A stretch of 64,000 bases of DNA from the NCBI RefSeq assembly GCF_016613475.2, contig NZ_CP071517.1, positions 372,001 to 436,000 of the forward strand, read 5' to 3'. The stretch is from Lysobacter arenosi. GTDB lineage: Bacteria; Pseudomonadota; Gammaproteobacteria; Xanthomonadales; Xanthomonadaceae. The position numbers were made by a program, and so were the translations under genes. Below the pieces are notes generated by a model, which ran no database searches, was not told the DNA's origin, and saw only the letters and a program-made list of their open reading frames with translations. Below, one piece after another: positions 37,073-47,500 of this stretch. Positions within the stretch are counted from its first letter, which is position 1. Each line of letters begins with the position of its first letter.

Positions 37073-38860
37073 TCAGTCCAGGAACTGCAGCCTGGCCAGC
37101 TCCGCGTACAGGCCGTCCTGTTCCAGCAGCTGCGCGTGCGTGCCTTCGGCGACGATGCGGCCGTGGTCCATGACGACGATGCGATCGGCCTTCAACACGG
37201 TCGCCAGGCGGTGCGCGATGACCAGCGTCGTGCGCCCTTCCATCAGCGTTTCCAGCGCCTTCTGCACTGCGCGCTCGCTCTGCGCGTCGAGTGCGCTGGT
37301 GGCCTCGTCGAGCAGCAGGATCGGGGCGTCCTTGAGCAGCGCACGGGCGATGGCGATGCGCTGCTGCTGACCGCCGGACAGGCGCGCGCCGCGTTCGCCC
37401 AGTTCGGTGTCGAGGCCGTCGGGCATGGCGGCGACGAAGTCCGACGCGTGTGCCGCGGCCACGGCGTGCTCGACCTGCGCGTCATCTGCATCGAGGCGAC
37501 CGTAGCGGATGTTCTCGCGCGCGCTGCTGGCGAAGATGGTCGGCTGCTGCGGCACCAGCGCGATGGCCTCGCGCAGGTCCGGCAATGCCAGCTGGCGGAT
37601 GTCGATGCCATCGATGCTGACGCGACCCGATTGCGGGTCGTGGAAGCGCAGCAGCATCGAGAACACCGTGCTCTTGCCGGCGCCCGAAGGCCCGACCAGG
37701 GCTACGGTCTCGCCAGGGCGCACGCGCAGGCTGAAGCCTTCCAGCGCCGCCGTGTTGGGACGTTGCGGGTAATGGAAGGTGACGTCGTCGAAGTCGATGC
37801 TGCCTTGCAGCGGCACCGGCAGCGCGGTGGGTTGCGCCGCCGATGCGACCGCGGTCTCCTCGACTAGCAGCTCGCTGATCCGGCCCATGCCGCCGGCGGC
37901 GCGCGCTGCAATTCGTTGAAGACTTCGGCCAGGGCGCCGACGGAGCCGCCGCAGAGCAGGGCATACAGCACGAACTGTCCGAGCGTGCCGGCGCTCATGC
38001 GGCCGGCCAGCACGTCGTGCGCGCCAGACCAGAGCACCAGCGTGATCGCACCGAACACCAGCATGATCGCGATGGCGGTGACCCAGGCCTGGGCCTGGAT
38101 GCGGCGACGCGCGGTGTCGACGGAGGTTTTCACGGCGACGCCGAAGCGTCCCTGCTCGTAGGGTTCGCGTGCGTGCGCCTGCACCGTGCGGACCGCGCCG
38201 AGGGTCTCGTTGGCCAGCGCGTTGGCGTCGGCGATGCGGTCCTGGCTGGTGCGAGAGATCTTCTTCAGGCGACGGCCGCCGACCACGATCGGCAACACGG
38301 CCAACGGGATGCCGACCAGGGCGAACGCGGCCCAGGCGCGGGCTGGTGACGAACAGCATGGCGATGCTGCCCAGCACGGTCACCGAGCTGCGCAATGCCA
38401 CCGACATGCTCGAACCGACGACGCTGCGCAGCAGTTCGGCATCGGCGGTCAGGCGCGAGACCAGTTCGCCGCTGCGGTTGCGGTCGTGGAAGCCGGCGTC
38501 GAGGCCGATCAGGTGGGCGAACAGACGCTGGCGCAGGTCGGCGACGACGCGTTCGCCCAGCAGCGACACGAAGTAGAAACGCGCGGCCGTGGCCAGCGCC
38601 AGCGCGACGGCGACGGCGAACAGCAGCACGAAGGCGCGATCGATCGCGCCGCCGCCCTGGGTGAAGGCCTGGTCGATCATCGTGCCGAAGGCCTTGGGGA
38701 AGGTCAGCGTCGCGGTGCTCGATGCCGCCAGCGAGACCAGCCAGGCAACGAACAGGGCGCGGTGCTGGCGCACGAACGGCCACAGCGTGCGCAGGTTGCC
38801 GATGGGGGCCTTGATTTGGGTGGCGTCAACGCGGGAATTCATGGCGACCGGATCACTCAC
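37073..38860 (-). CDS. MsbA/LmrA-like ABC exporter with a mid-gene double frameshift
   Basis: Half-transporter with an N-terminal six-helix membrane domain and a C-terminal ATPase: Walker A GPSGAGKST, signature LSGGQQQRIAIARALL, Walker B ILLLDEATSALD, H-loop IAHRLAT. The reading frame is open end to end (595 residues), but between about 37,895 and 38,335 it encodes arginine-rich nonsense. A shift into another frame there restores membrane helices (MAVLPIVVGGRRLKKIS ... GQFVLYALLCGG). One extra base at 38331-38333 and an extra GC pair near 37901-37908 explain both breaks. The GTG start overlaps the yigZ stop (GTGA). Substrate unknown. Confidence 0.8.
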   Translation of the reverse strand: MSDPVAMNSRVDATQIKAPIGNLRTLWPFVRQHRALFVAWLVSLAASSTATLTFPKAFGTMIDQAFTQGGGAIDRAFVLLFAVAVALALATAARFYFVSLLGERVVADLRQRLFAHLIGLDAGFHDRNRSGELVSRLTADAELLRSVVGSSMSVALRSSVTVLGSIAMLFVTSPRLGRVRPGRHPVGRVADRGRRPSPEEDLSHQPGPHRRRQRAGQRDPRRGPHGAGARTRTLRAGTLRRRRENLRRHRASPHPGPGLGHRHRDHAGVRCDHAGALVWRARRAGRPHERRHARTVRAVCPALRRLRRRPGRSLQRIAARAAGGMGRISELLVEETAVASAAQPTALPVPLQGSIDFDDVTFHYPQRPNTAALEGFSLRVRPGETVALVGPSGAGKSTVFSMLLRFHDPQSGRVSIDGIDIRQLALPDLREAIALVPQQPTIFASSARENIRYGRLDADDAQVEHAVAAAHASDFVAAMPDGLDTELGERGARLSGGQQQRIAIARALLKDAPILLLDEATSALDAQSERAVQKALETLMEGRTTLVIAHRLATVLKADRIVVMDHGRIVAEGTHAQLLEQDGLYAELARLQFLD

Positions 38861-39456
38861 ATGTCAGGGAGTTCGTCGCCGAAGCGCACCCGGTCACGAG
38901 TGGCGTCGCGGAGCCTGACTTTCAAGGGCGACAGTTGCTCAGAGGGTAACCGCAGGCGCAGGTGGGCGCCGTTCGCGTCGAAGCGCTCGTCGAGCTTTTC
39001 CGCGGCGTGGGCGGCGATGGCGGCGTGGACGGTGCCGGTGTCGTCGAAGGAATAGTCGAGTTCGACGGTGACATGGACGACGAGAATACGCCGGGGCGCC
39101 AGCCGCAGGCATTCGGCCGCGCTGCCGCCATAGGCGCGGACGAGGCCGCCGGCGCCGAGCTTGATGCCGCCGTACCAGCGAGTGACCACGGCCACGACCT
39201 GGTCCAGGCCCTGGCCGTCGATGGCGGCCAGGATCGGACGTCCCGCGGTGCCGGCCGGTTCGCCATCGTCGTTGAAGCGATACTCGCTGCCGATCCGGTA
39301 GGCCCAGCAGTTGTGCGTGGCGGCGGCATCACCGACCTGGGCGATGAAGTCGAGCGCGGCCTGTGGCGTCGTGACCGGTGCGGCATGGACGATGAAACGG
39401 CTGTGCTTGACCTCCAGTTCGAAGGAGGTCGGCGCCGCCAGTGTTGCCGAAGTCAT
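38857..39456 (-). CDS. yigZ: YigZ/IMPACT-family protein
   Basis: The 199-residue product has the conserved IMPACT N-terminal domain motifs FNDDGEPAGTAGRPIL and VTRWYGGIKLGAGGLVRAYGG, plus a C-terminal ferredoxin-like domain. In eukaryotes IMPACT regulates the Gcn2 kinase; the bacterial role is unclear, possibly ribosome- or RNA-related. The ATG at 39456 is chosen because upstream sequence is low complexity and overlaps the neighbouring gene by only 4 bp. It overlaps the ABC exporter start. Confidence 0.88.
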   Translation of the reverse strand: MTSATLAAPTSFELEVKHSRFIVHAAPVTTPQAALDFIAQVGDAAATHNCWAYRIGSEYRFNDDGEPAGTAGRPILAAIDGQGLDQVVAVVTRWYGGIKLGAGGLVRAYGGSAAECLRLAPRRILVVHVTVELDYSFDDTGTVHAAIAAHAAEKLDERFDANGAHLRLRLPSEQLSPLKVRLRDATRDRVRFGDELPDM

Positions 39457-40499
39457 CGCGTCGGGTCGGCGAGCGCGCGCAGGTCGTCCGGCAGGCGCAC
39501 GCGCGGATATGACTTGCGGAATTGCTCCAGGCTCTGGCGGGCGCCTTCGAGGTCGCCGCCGTCGCGGCGGTCGCGGATGCGCTGCAGCCACTGCGCCGGC
39601 GCCAGTTCGCGATCGTCGCGCACCGGCGTGTCGGCCATCGTGATGCGGCTGCCGGTGACTTCGATGCGGTCCAGCGTGGCGCCGGATGCAGTGTCTTCTT
39701 CGGCCATGGCATCTGCCGAGGCCGCGGCTGCGCGGTCCGCCGCGACAACCGACGCTGCCTGTGAACGCAGTTCGCGATCCTCGTCGACCTGCTTCGCCGC
39801 CTCGTTCGCCGTGGCCTTGCGCTGCATCGCGGAGGCCGCGGCGCGCTGCCGCGGCTCGCCTTCGAATACCGCGGCGGCGGGCGCAGCCGGCGCCGGGGCC
39901 GCGGAGTAGGGCATCGAATCGCCGCGCGCGGCTGCCGCCGCGGTCGCCGGCACGGAATGGGTTGCCGGATTGATCGCCTCGTCGAGGAAGTGTTCGTGCG
40001 CCTGACCCGGTGCCGGCGCCGCTGTAGCAGCCGGAGCCTCCTTTGCTGCCATGGCATCCGCGCGCTCCGGCGCGGCCTCGCGCTTGGCCATCGCAGGCGC
40101 CTGCAGGGCACGCGCAGGGGCGGGCTCGTCGGCCGCCGGTGGCGGCGGTGGGGCGGCTGCCGGCTCGGGCCGCTCGATCACTTCGGCAGTAACAAAGCCA
40201 AAATCGCCGGTTTCGTCACGCGGCGCCCGCGGTGCCGGGGCCGATGGCCGCAGCTGCCAGACCACGCCGACGGCCAGCGCCAGCACCGCAGCCATGCCGG
40301 CACCGGTGACCAGGGTCGCCGGCACACCGGTCAATGCCAGCCAGCGGCGGTGGCGACGGGGCGCGACGGCGGCGTGCGCGGCGGCAAGGATCTTCGCGTC
40401 GAGCGCGGGCGATGGGCCGTCACGCGGCCCCAGTCGCGCCAGCCGGTCGGCCATGGCGCGCTCTTCAGGGGTCAGCGGTTCGTCGAAAGGATGGCTCAT
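39453..40499 (-). CDS. membrane anti-sigma-like partner of the ECF sigma factor
   Basis: The 348-residue product has a ~52-residue cytoplasmic N-terminus, one membrane segment (about residues 53-83, LALTGVPATLVTGAGMAAVLALAVGVVW), a long Ala/Pro-rich periplasmic linker and a folded C-terminus (WLQRIRDRRDGGDLEGARQSL). Topology and its position 3 bp after a sigma gene suggest an anti-sigma factor. Its periplasmic part contains TLDRIEVTGSRI, a peptide that resembles the N-terminal motif of xanthomonad TonB-dependent receptors. I see no canonical ZAS zinc motif. Confidence 0.7.
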   Translation of the reverse strand: MSHPFDEPLTPEERAMADRLARLGPRDGPSPALDAKILAAAHAAVAPRRHRRWLALTGVPATLVTGAGMAAVLALAVGVVWQLRPSAPAPRAPRDETGDFGFVTAEVIERPEPAAAPPPPPAADEPAPARALQAPAMAKREAAPERADAMAAKEAPAATAAPAPGQAHEHFLDEAINPATHSVPATAAAAARGDSMPYSAAPAPAAPAAAVFEGEPRQRAAASAMQRKATANEAAKQVDEDRELRSQAASVVAADRAAAASADAMAEEDTASGATLDRIEVTGSRITMADTPVRDDRELAPAQWLQRIRDRRDGGDLEGARQSLEQFRKSYPRVRLPDDLRALADPTR

Positions 40500-40502
40500 G
40501 GG

Positions 40503-41075
40503 TCAGTCGCTCAGCTCGCCGGCGTCACTCAGCCCGGCGCGCAGCTTGTCCATCGCATAGCGCAGGCGCGATTTGACGGTTTCCCGGCCGACGCCGGTGA
40601 TCTCGCCGATGTCCTCCAGGCTCAGTTCCTGCTCCAGGCGCAGCAGCACCACTTCGCGTTGCTCCTCGGGCAGCGCCGCGATCGCCAGCTGCAGGCGCCG
40701 GCGTTGTTCGAATTCGGACAGTTCCCGCTCCGGGGTGGTCGGGTCGGGCACGCGTGCGGCGCGCTCGTCGCCGTCCTCCGGAGCCGCCGGGCGGTGCTTG
40801 AGACCGCGCCAGTGATCGTTGAGGCGATTGTGGGCGATGCGGAACAGCCAGGTCCTGAACGCGGCGTCGGGCTTCCAGCCCTGTCGCGCGGCGATGACCC
40901 GTTGCCAGACGTCCTGGAAGAACTCGTCGGCGAGGGCGCCGTCGCGCAGCTGGCGCAGCAGGAAGCGGTAGAGCGGGCCGCGGTGGCGGGCGTAGAGCGT
41001 CTCGAACGCAGCCGTGTCCCCGCCGGTCCAGGCCAGCATCAACAGGTCGTCGCTCGGATCCTCGCCCGCATTCAT
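40503..41075 (-). CDS. ECF-family RNA polymerase sigma factor
   Basis: Region 2 (FETLYARHRGPLYRFLLRQL; DEFFQDVWQRVI; FRTWLFRIAHNRLNDHWR) and region 4 (LSLEDIGEITGVGRETVKSR) are clear. With the ATG at 41075 the protein is 190 residues; a longer in-frame start at 41156 adds proline-rich sequence unlike ECF proteins. It is followed 3 bp later by the anti-sigma-like gene and is divergent from the GGDEF-EAL gene. The inducing signal is unknown. Confidence 0.9.
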   Translation of the reverse strand: MNAGEDPSDDLLMLAWTGGDTAAFETLYARHRGPLYRFLLRQLRDGALADEFFQDVWQRVIAARQGWKPDAAFRTWLFRIAHNRLNDHWRGLKHRPAAPEDGDERAARVPDPTTPERELSEFEQRRRLQLAIAALPEEQREVVLLRLEQELSLEDIGEITGVGRETVKSRLRYAMDKLRAGLSDAGELSD

Positions 41076-41250
41076 CCGCGGCAGGGTACGGGCTGGAGGC
41101 GCCGGCGGGAAGCGGTACGGCGCAAACGGCATGATCAGTTGCAGGGCCAGGTCCATATCAGATGAACGGATCGCAGTTCGCGACGGGGTTGATCCACGCA
41201 TGGCCGGAGGCGCGCTATCCTTCGGCGTCCGACCAGGGGCCCCATCCGCA

Positions 41251-44163
41251 GTGTCCAATCGCAGCAGGCCAAAGGCCGTTCGAATCGTCGATGCCGGCTA
41301 CGGTCGCGATTCGCTGGCCGACACGCTGCAGGAGGCCCTGCCGCCCGGTGCCGAAGTCGCCGTCCTCTGGCGCGATCCGAGCACGGGCATATCGGCAGGT
41401 TCGGCCTCGCCAGGCGCGACCAGCGCGTTGGCCAGTCGCGCCGAGGTGCTGCTGCAGCGCAGCCCGGTCGGCCATCATTCGCACCGCATCGAGAGTGCCT
41501 GGACCACGGCCGAGGGCGTTCGCGTGGCGATCGCCGTGCAGTTGCCCGGCGCGGTTGCCGCCGAGGTGCGCGAGATCTGGCTGACGATGGCCCAGCGCGT
41601 GGTCGTCTCGCATCTGGTGGCATTGCGCACGCTGGCCCGCGCGGAATCGCTGGAGAAGTCCGAGCGCCTCCAGCAGGCATTGTTCGAGATCGCCGACCTG
41701 GCCGGTTCCGACCTGGAACTGGCCGACATGCTGCGCCGGATCCACACCGTCGTCGCCGGGCTGATGTACGCGGCCAATCTCTACATCGTGCTGTACGACG
41801 ATGTCCGCGACAGCCTGCGCTTCCTTTACTTCGCCGATCAGGTCGACACCTACGTCGCCGAACCCGAGCGTGACATCGCCATCGACGACATGCCCAACAG
41901 CGTGACCGTGGCGCTGCTGCGCCATGGCGAACCGCTGCAGGGTCCGTCGGAACTGATCCGTGACCGCCTCGGCGTCGCCCGCGATGCCCGCCATGGCCCC
42001 GACAGCGAGGACTGGCTGGGCGTGCCGATGCGCCGCGAAGACCGCATCTGCGGCGCGATCGTGGTGCAGAGCTACGACCGGCCGGACGTCTATGGCGAAG
42101 AGGAGCGGGCACTGCTGTCGTTCGTCGCCCAGCACATCCTCACCGCGCTCGACCGCTTCCACGCCCGCGAGGAGCTTGAACGCCGCGTCGAGGAGCGCAC
42201 CCAGGCACTGCAGCTGAGCAACCGCGACCTGCAGGCCGAGATCATCGAGCGCCAGCGCGCCGAGCGCCTGCAGCGGGCGTTGTTCCGCATCGCCGAACTG
42301 TCGATCACCTCCGAGACGCTGGAGCGCTTCTATACCCAGGTCCACGACGTCGTCAGCGACCTGCTGTACGCGCGCAATTTCTACATCGCGCTGGTCTCCG
42401 ATGACGGCCAGGGCCTCGAGTTCCCGTACTCGATCGACGAACGCGATGCCAATCGCGTGGCGCGCAAGCTCGCCTCCGGCCTGACCGAGTACGTGATTGC
42501 CCGGGGCCGCGCGTTGCTGGCCGACCGCAAGCGCATCGCCGCCCTGGAATCGCAGGGACTGGTGCGCAGCCGCGGCTCACTCGCGCATTGCTGGCTCGGC
42601 GTGCCGCTGTTCCACAACGAGTCGGTGGTGGGCGTGATCACCGTGCAGAGCTATTCGCCGGCGATCAACTTCAGCGTCCGCGACCAGGAACTGCTGACCT
42701 TCGTTGCCCATCACATCAGCATCGGCCTGGCGCGCAAGCAGGCGCAGGACCGCCTCGTCTCGGCGCATGCCGAGCTGGAGCAGCGGGTCGATTCGCGCAC
42801 GCGCGAGCTGGCCCAGGCCAACACCGAGCTGCTGGCGCAGATCGGCGAGCGCCTGCGCGTGGAGCAGCAGCTGACCCACCAGGCGATGCACGACGCGCTG
42901 ACCGGGTTGCCCAACCGCAGCCAGCTGCTCGACCGGCTGGCGCAGGCAATCACCCGCGCGCGCAGCGAGCAGGAGAGCACGTTCGCGGTGCTGTTCCTGG
43001 ACCTGGACCGTTTCAAGCTGGTCAACGACAGCGTCGGCCATTCCGCCGGTGACGAACTGCTGGTCGAGGCCGGGCGCCGGATCGTCGAGGCCGTCCGCGA
43101 GGACGACACCGTCGCGCGCCTGGGCGGTGACGAGTACGCCATCCTGATCGAGGACATCGACGGCCCCGAGGTCGCCGAGGAGCTGGCCCAGCGCGTGCTG
43201 CGCGCACTGGGCGAGCCGTGCTGGATCGCCGGGCGAGAAGTGTTTCCGTCGGCCAGCCTCGGCATCGCCCTGTGGCATCCGCGCTATCGCACCGGCGCCG
43301 AGCTGCTGCGTGACGCCGATGCCGCCATGTACCGGGCCAAGGCCGCCGGACGCGACCGCTGCGCGGTGTTCGACGAGGCCATGCGTGAGGAAGCCGTGCG
43401 CATCCTCGACCTCGAGGCCGACCTGCGCCGTGCCATCAATGGCGACGGCTTCGTCGCCTTCTACCAGCCGATCGTGCGCCTGGACGACCACCGCGTGATC
43501 GGCCACGAAGCCCTGCTGCGCTGGCGCCATGAGCGCCGCGGTCTGCTGACGCCGAGCGAATTCATCGGCGTGGGCGAGGACAGTGGCCTGATCGAGGAGG
43601 TCGACTGGATCCTCTACGGCCAGGTCATGGAAGAACTCGCCCGTGGCGGCGAGGGCTACATCTCGGTCAACGTGTCGCCGCGGCATTTCCGCTCGGGCGA
43701 CTTCGCCGACCGCCTGCTGCGCATGATCGACGATGCCGGCGCCGACCCGCACCGCCTGCGCATCGAGATCACCGAGGTGGCCCTGCTCGACGACGTGCCG
43801 CGTGCGCTGCGGATGCTGCGCACCCTGCGCAGCCATGGCGTGCTCGCCCAGCTCGACGACTTCGGCACCGGCTTCTCGGCGCTGTCGTACCTGCACCGCT
43901 TCCCGATCGAGTGCCTGAAGATCGACCAGAGCTTCGTCTCCGGGCTGATCGGCGACGCCCAGCCCGAGAGCGTGGCGGTGGTCCGCGCGATCCAGGCACT
44001 GGCCGGCACCCTGGGCATCCATACCATCGGTGAGGGTGTCGAGACCGAAGCCCAGCGCGCGGCCCTGCGCGAGCTCGGCTGTACCTACGGCCAGGGCTAC
44101 CTGTTCGGCTACCCGGCCGAACGCATCCAACCCCAGGCCCTGCTGCGCGCCGTCAGCGGCTGA
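41251..44163 (+). CDS. GAF-GAF-GGDEF-EAL c-di-GMP turnover protein
   Basis: About 970 residues from the GTG at 41251 (alternative ATG at 41200). Two GAF-like sensor domains (about 130-300 and 345-500), each followed by a coiled coil, lead into a GGDEF domain (RLGGDEYAI at about 625, with an intact RxxD inhibitory site REDD five residues before it) and an EAL domain (Glu753 in GHEALLRW, DDFGTG near 869, IGEGVET). Both catalytic signatures are intact, so synthesis, hydrolysis or both are possible. There is no membrane segment, so it should be a cytosolic sensor. Confidence 0.9.
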   Translation: MSNRSRPKAVRIVDAGYGRDSLADTLQEALPPGAEVAVLWRDPSTGISAGSASPGATSALASRAEVLLQRSPVGHHSHRIESAWTTAEGVRVAIAVQLPGAVAAEVREIWLTMAQRVVVSHLVALRTLARAESLEKSERLQQALFEIADLAGSDLELADMLRRIHTVVAGLMYAANLYIVLYDDVRDSLRFLYFADQVDTYVAEPERDIAIDDMPNSVTVALLRHGEPLQGPSELIRDRLGVARDARHGPDSEDWLGVPMRREDRICGAIVVQSYDRPDVYGEEERALLSFVAQHILTALDRFHAREELERRVEERTQALQLSNRDLQAEIIERQRAERLQRALFRIAELSITSETLERFYTQVHDVVSDLLYARNFYIALVSDDGQGLEFPYSIDERDANRVARKLASGLTEYVIARGRALLADRKRIAALESQGLVRSRGSLAHCWLGVPLFHNESVVGVITVQSYSPAINFSVRDQELLTFVAHHISIGLARKQAQDRLVSAHAELEQRVDSRTRELAQANTELLAQIGERLRVEQQLTHQAMHDALTGLPNRSQLLDRLAQAITRARSEQESTFAVLFLDLDRFKLVNDSVGHSAGDELLVEAGRRIVEAVREDDTVARLGGDEYAILIEDIDGPEVAEELAQRVLRALGEPCWIAGREVFPSASLGIALWHPRYRTGAELLRDADAAMYRAKAAGRDRCAVFDEAMREEAVRILDLEADLRRAINGDGFVAFYQPIVRLDDHRVIGHEALLRWRHERRGLLTPSEFIGVGEDSGLIEEVDWILYGQVMEELARGGEGYISVNVSPRHFRSGDFADRLLRMIDDAGADPHRLRIEITEVALLDDVPRALRMLRTLRSHGVLAQLDDFGTGFSALSYLHRFPIECLKIDQSFVSGLIGDAQPESVAVVRAIQALAGTLGIHTIGEGVETEAQRAALRELGCTYGQGYLFGYPAERIQPQALLRAVSG

Positions 44164-44503
44164 CGACAGCCGCAATCCCCAGCCTCTGACCGCCCCTCGG
44201 CCGCCCCGGTCGGGCAGGGCGCGGGCTATGTCGTGCCCGGCAACATTCATGCCGCCAAAAAGCAAAGACAAACGACCCATTTCATGAATGGGGCGTGTGG
44301 ACGCCGATTGTTCCGATTTGTCAATGGAAATATGGCTGTTTCGTAAAGTTCATGTGAAAGTTGCATTAAAAATGTGACGTACGTCACAAATCACAGAATC
44401 AATGAAGGTGAACGCCGCGTTAACCGTTGACCCGGAGATATGCCTGAAGTCATGGTCGCTAGGCCCTACGGGGCAATTCCATTTGCTGAATTTGGGGGGA
44501 AAT
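44164..44503 (+). other. 340 bp regulatory gap before the TonB receptor
   Basis: No gene is visible. The first ~110 bp are GC-rich and the region from about 44,270 becomes distinctly AT-rich (for example TTGCATTAAAAATG). It holds a perfect CRP/Clp-type palindrome at 44373-44388. A GGGGGG run lies just before the GTG start at 44504. Confidence 0.6.
44373..44388. promoter_or_regulatory. perfect CRP/Clp-type operator
   Basis: TGTGACGTACGTCACA is a perfect 16 bp palindrome and matches the CRP half-sites TGTGA-N6-TCACA exactly; flanking AAA and AAT also fit the longer CRP consensus. In xanthomonads the CRP homologue Clp binds such sites and is released by c-di-GMP. Its centre is about 124 bp before the GTG start of the TonB receptor. 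The binding protein is inferred. Confidence 0.75.
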
Positions 44504-47500
44504 GTGTCTAAACGTTCATCCATGAACCGCAATTTGCGGCGCAGCGCGCTTACCGTGGCGCTCGGCGTGTGCTTCGCCTCTTCAGGCGTCCACGCCCAGT
44601 CCACCGCTGGTGCCGTGTTCGGTCAGGCGACGGCTGGGGAGACCGTCGTCGTCGAGAACCCGGCAACGGGCTTCCGTCGCGAAATCACCGTGACAGGCGA
44701 TGGCACCTATCGCGTGCCGGCTCTGTCGCCCGGCCAGTACCGCATCACCCTGCAGCGTGCCGACGGCACGACCGCAGTCCGCGAAGGCGTCGCAGTCAAC
44801 GTTGGTACCGGTACCCCGGTCAACTTCGCCTCGGCTGCCGGCGGCTCGGCCACCACCCTCGACAGCGTTGTCGTGGTCGGTGCCCAGGCGGTGAACCCGA
44901 TCGACGTCTCGTCGGTCGAGTCCACCACCATCCTGACCGCCGCCCAGATCGCCAAGATCCCGGTGCTGCGTGACGCCACCTCGGTCGCCCTGCTGGCTCC
45001 GGGTACCGTCCGCGGCGACAACGCCTTCGGCAACCTGGCCTCGTTCGGTGGTTCCTCGGTCGCCGAGAACCAGTACTACGTCAACGGCTTCAACGTCACC
45101 AACTCGTTCCGCGGCCTGAACTTCTCGAAGATTCCCTTCGAGGCAGTGGCAGAGCAGCAGATCAAGACCGGTGGCTACGGCGCCGAGTTCGGTCGTTCGC
45201 TGGGCGGCGTGATCAACCAGGTCACCAAGCGCGGTACCAACGAGTTTGAAGCCGGTGCGAACGTGTTCTGGCTGCCGGAAGGCCTGCGCGAAGACGTCGA
45301 GAACACCTACTACTCCAACCCGCTGGTTCCGGGTGACATCGGCAAGCTGCGCCAGGACAACTCCAAGGACAGCGACGGCTCGTACAACACCAGCGTCTGG
45401 GCTGGCGGCGCGCTGATCAAGGACAAGCTGTTCGCCTGGGGCCTGCTCTCGTACAGCAACCAGGAACAGGACATCTACAACAGCGTCGTCTCCCGCCAGA
45501 ACTCGACCGACAAGATCGACGGTCCGACCTGGTTGTTGAAGGTGGACTGGAACATCAACGACAGCAACAAGGTCGAGTTCACCGCGTTCTCGGACCAGCA
45601 GGACACCACCAGCGCCAACTACCTGAACCCGCTGGCTTCGCTTGACCGTGGTGCGCTGATCGGTACGTCGTACCTGGAAACCGGTGGCGAAAACTACATC
45701 GCCCGCTACACCGGCTACCTGACCGACTCCTTCACGCTGTCGGCGCTGTATGGCCACAGCGAGTTCTCGCGTTCGCGCCACCTGGTCACGGCCAACGGCA
45801 CGCGCGTGGAGTACGGCGGCGACCTGCATGTGCCGGCCACCGGCTGTCCGGTCATCACCGACGTCCGCCCGGGCTACCGCACCGCCATCACCGGCGTCTA
45901 TGCCAGCTCGTGCAACATCACCGGCACTTCGATCGACCGCATCGACTCGGGCGACACGCGTGATGCGTGGCGTATCGATGGCGACTGGCAGATCGGCGAC
46001 CACCAGATCGGTTTCGGTTTCGACGCGGACGACTACGAGTCCATCGCCGGCCAGTCGATCGAAGGCGGCCGCATCTGGCGCTACTCGACCAACAACGGTC
46101 CGGACGGTCGCGCCAACACCGGCGACGAGTTCGACATCGTCCGCGAGCAGATCGTGACCCAGGGTTCGACGGTCAAGGTCAAGCAGCACGCGATCTACGT
46201 CGAGGACAACTGGAACATCACCGACAACTTCCTCGCCTACATCGGCGCGCGTTGGGACACGTTCGAGAACCTCAACGGCTTCGGCCAGACCTACGTCAAG
46301 ATCGAGGACCAGTTCGGTCCGCGCCTGGGCTTCTCGTGGGACGTCAATGGCGACTCCACGCTGAAGCTGTACGGTAACGCCGGCCGCTACGCGCTGCCGC
46401 TGACGCCGAGCGTGGCCGTGCGTGGCGCCAGCGCCTCGCTGTTCACCCGCCAGAACTTCCGCTTTGCCGGTGTCGATCCGGCGACGGGTGCTCCGATCGG
46501 TCTGAACACGCCTGGTGCGCTGCAGTACGTCAACGGTGAATTCGGCGAGCCGAAGAACCCGGCGACCATTGCCGCCACCAACCTCGACCCGATGTACCAG
46601 GACGAGTTCATCCTCGGCTTCCAGAAGCAGATCACCGAGCACCAGAGCATCGGCGCGCGCGGTATCTACCGCAAGCTGAAGGCGGCCATCGACGACAACT
46701 GCGATTACAACCCGATCGTCGAGCAGGCCGTCGCCGACGGCTTCGACCCGGTCCTGCCGGGCGCGGGCTTCCCGTACTGCCGCATGTTCAACCCGGGTGC
46801 TGATTCGGTGTTCCTGACCGACCTGGAAGACAACGGCACGCTCACCGAGTACACCGTCCAGGGTGACCTGCTGTCGCCGGAAGCCAAGCGCAGCTACAAG
46901 TCGCTGGAACTGTTCTGGGATGGCGGCTGGGAGAAGTTCTTCTTCCAGGCTTCGTACACGCTGGCATGGAACAAGGGCAACACCGAAGGTGGCGTCAAGT
47001 CGGACATCGGCCAGGCCGATACCAGCGTGACCCAGGACTTCGACTACAAGGAACTGGCGGTTGATTCCTACGGCTACCTGCCGAACGATCGTCGCCACAG
47101 CCTGAAGGTGTTCGGCAACTATCAGTTCAACGATGAGTGGTCGGTCGGTGCCAACGTGCTGGTGCAGTCGGGTCGTCCGATCAACTGCCTCGGCGTGCTG
47201 TACCCGTACCACGGCGGCATCCACCCGTACGGCTCCTCGTTCTTCCGTTGCGGTACGACGGAAGCCGGTGGCCGCGACGGTCCGGCCGAAGCCATGCCGC
47301 GCGGTACCGCAGGTCGCCTGCCGTGGACCAACTCGATCGACTTGAACGTGGCCTACTTCCCGAGCTGGGCGACGGGCCTGCAGTTCAAGATGGACATCTT
47401 CAACGTGTTCAACAACCAGAAGGTCACCTCGGTGACGGAAGTGGCAGAGGACGCCACCACCGGCGCACCGCTGAACACCTATCTGTTGCCGCGCACCTTC

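Noticed and set aside
44582..47224. Long open frame antisense to the TonB receptor (about 880 codons)
   Set aside because: Composition is repetitive Val/Arg/Asp noise; the sense strand is an unambiguous receptor.
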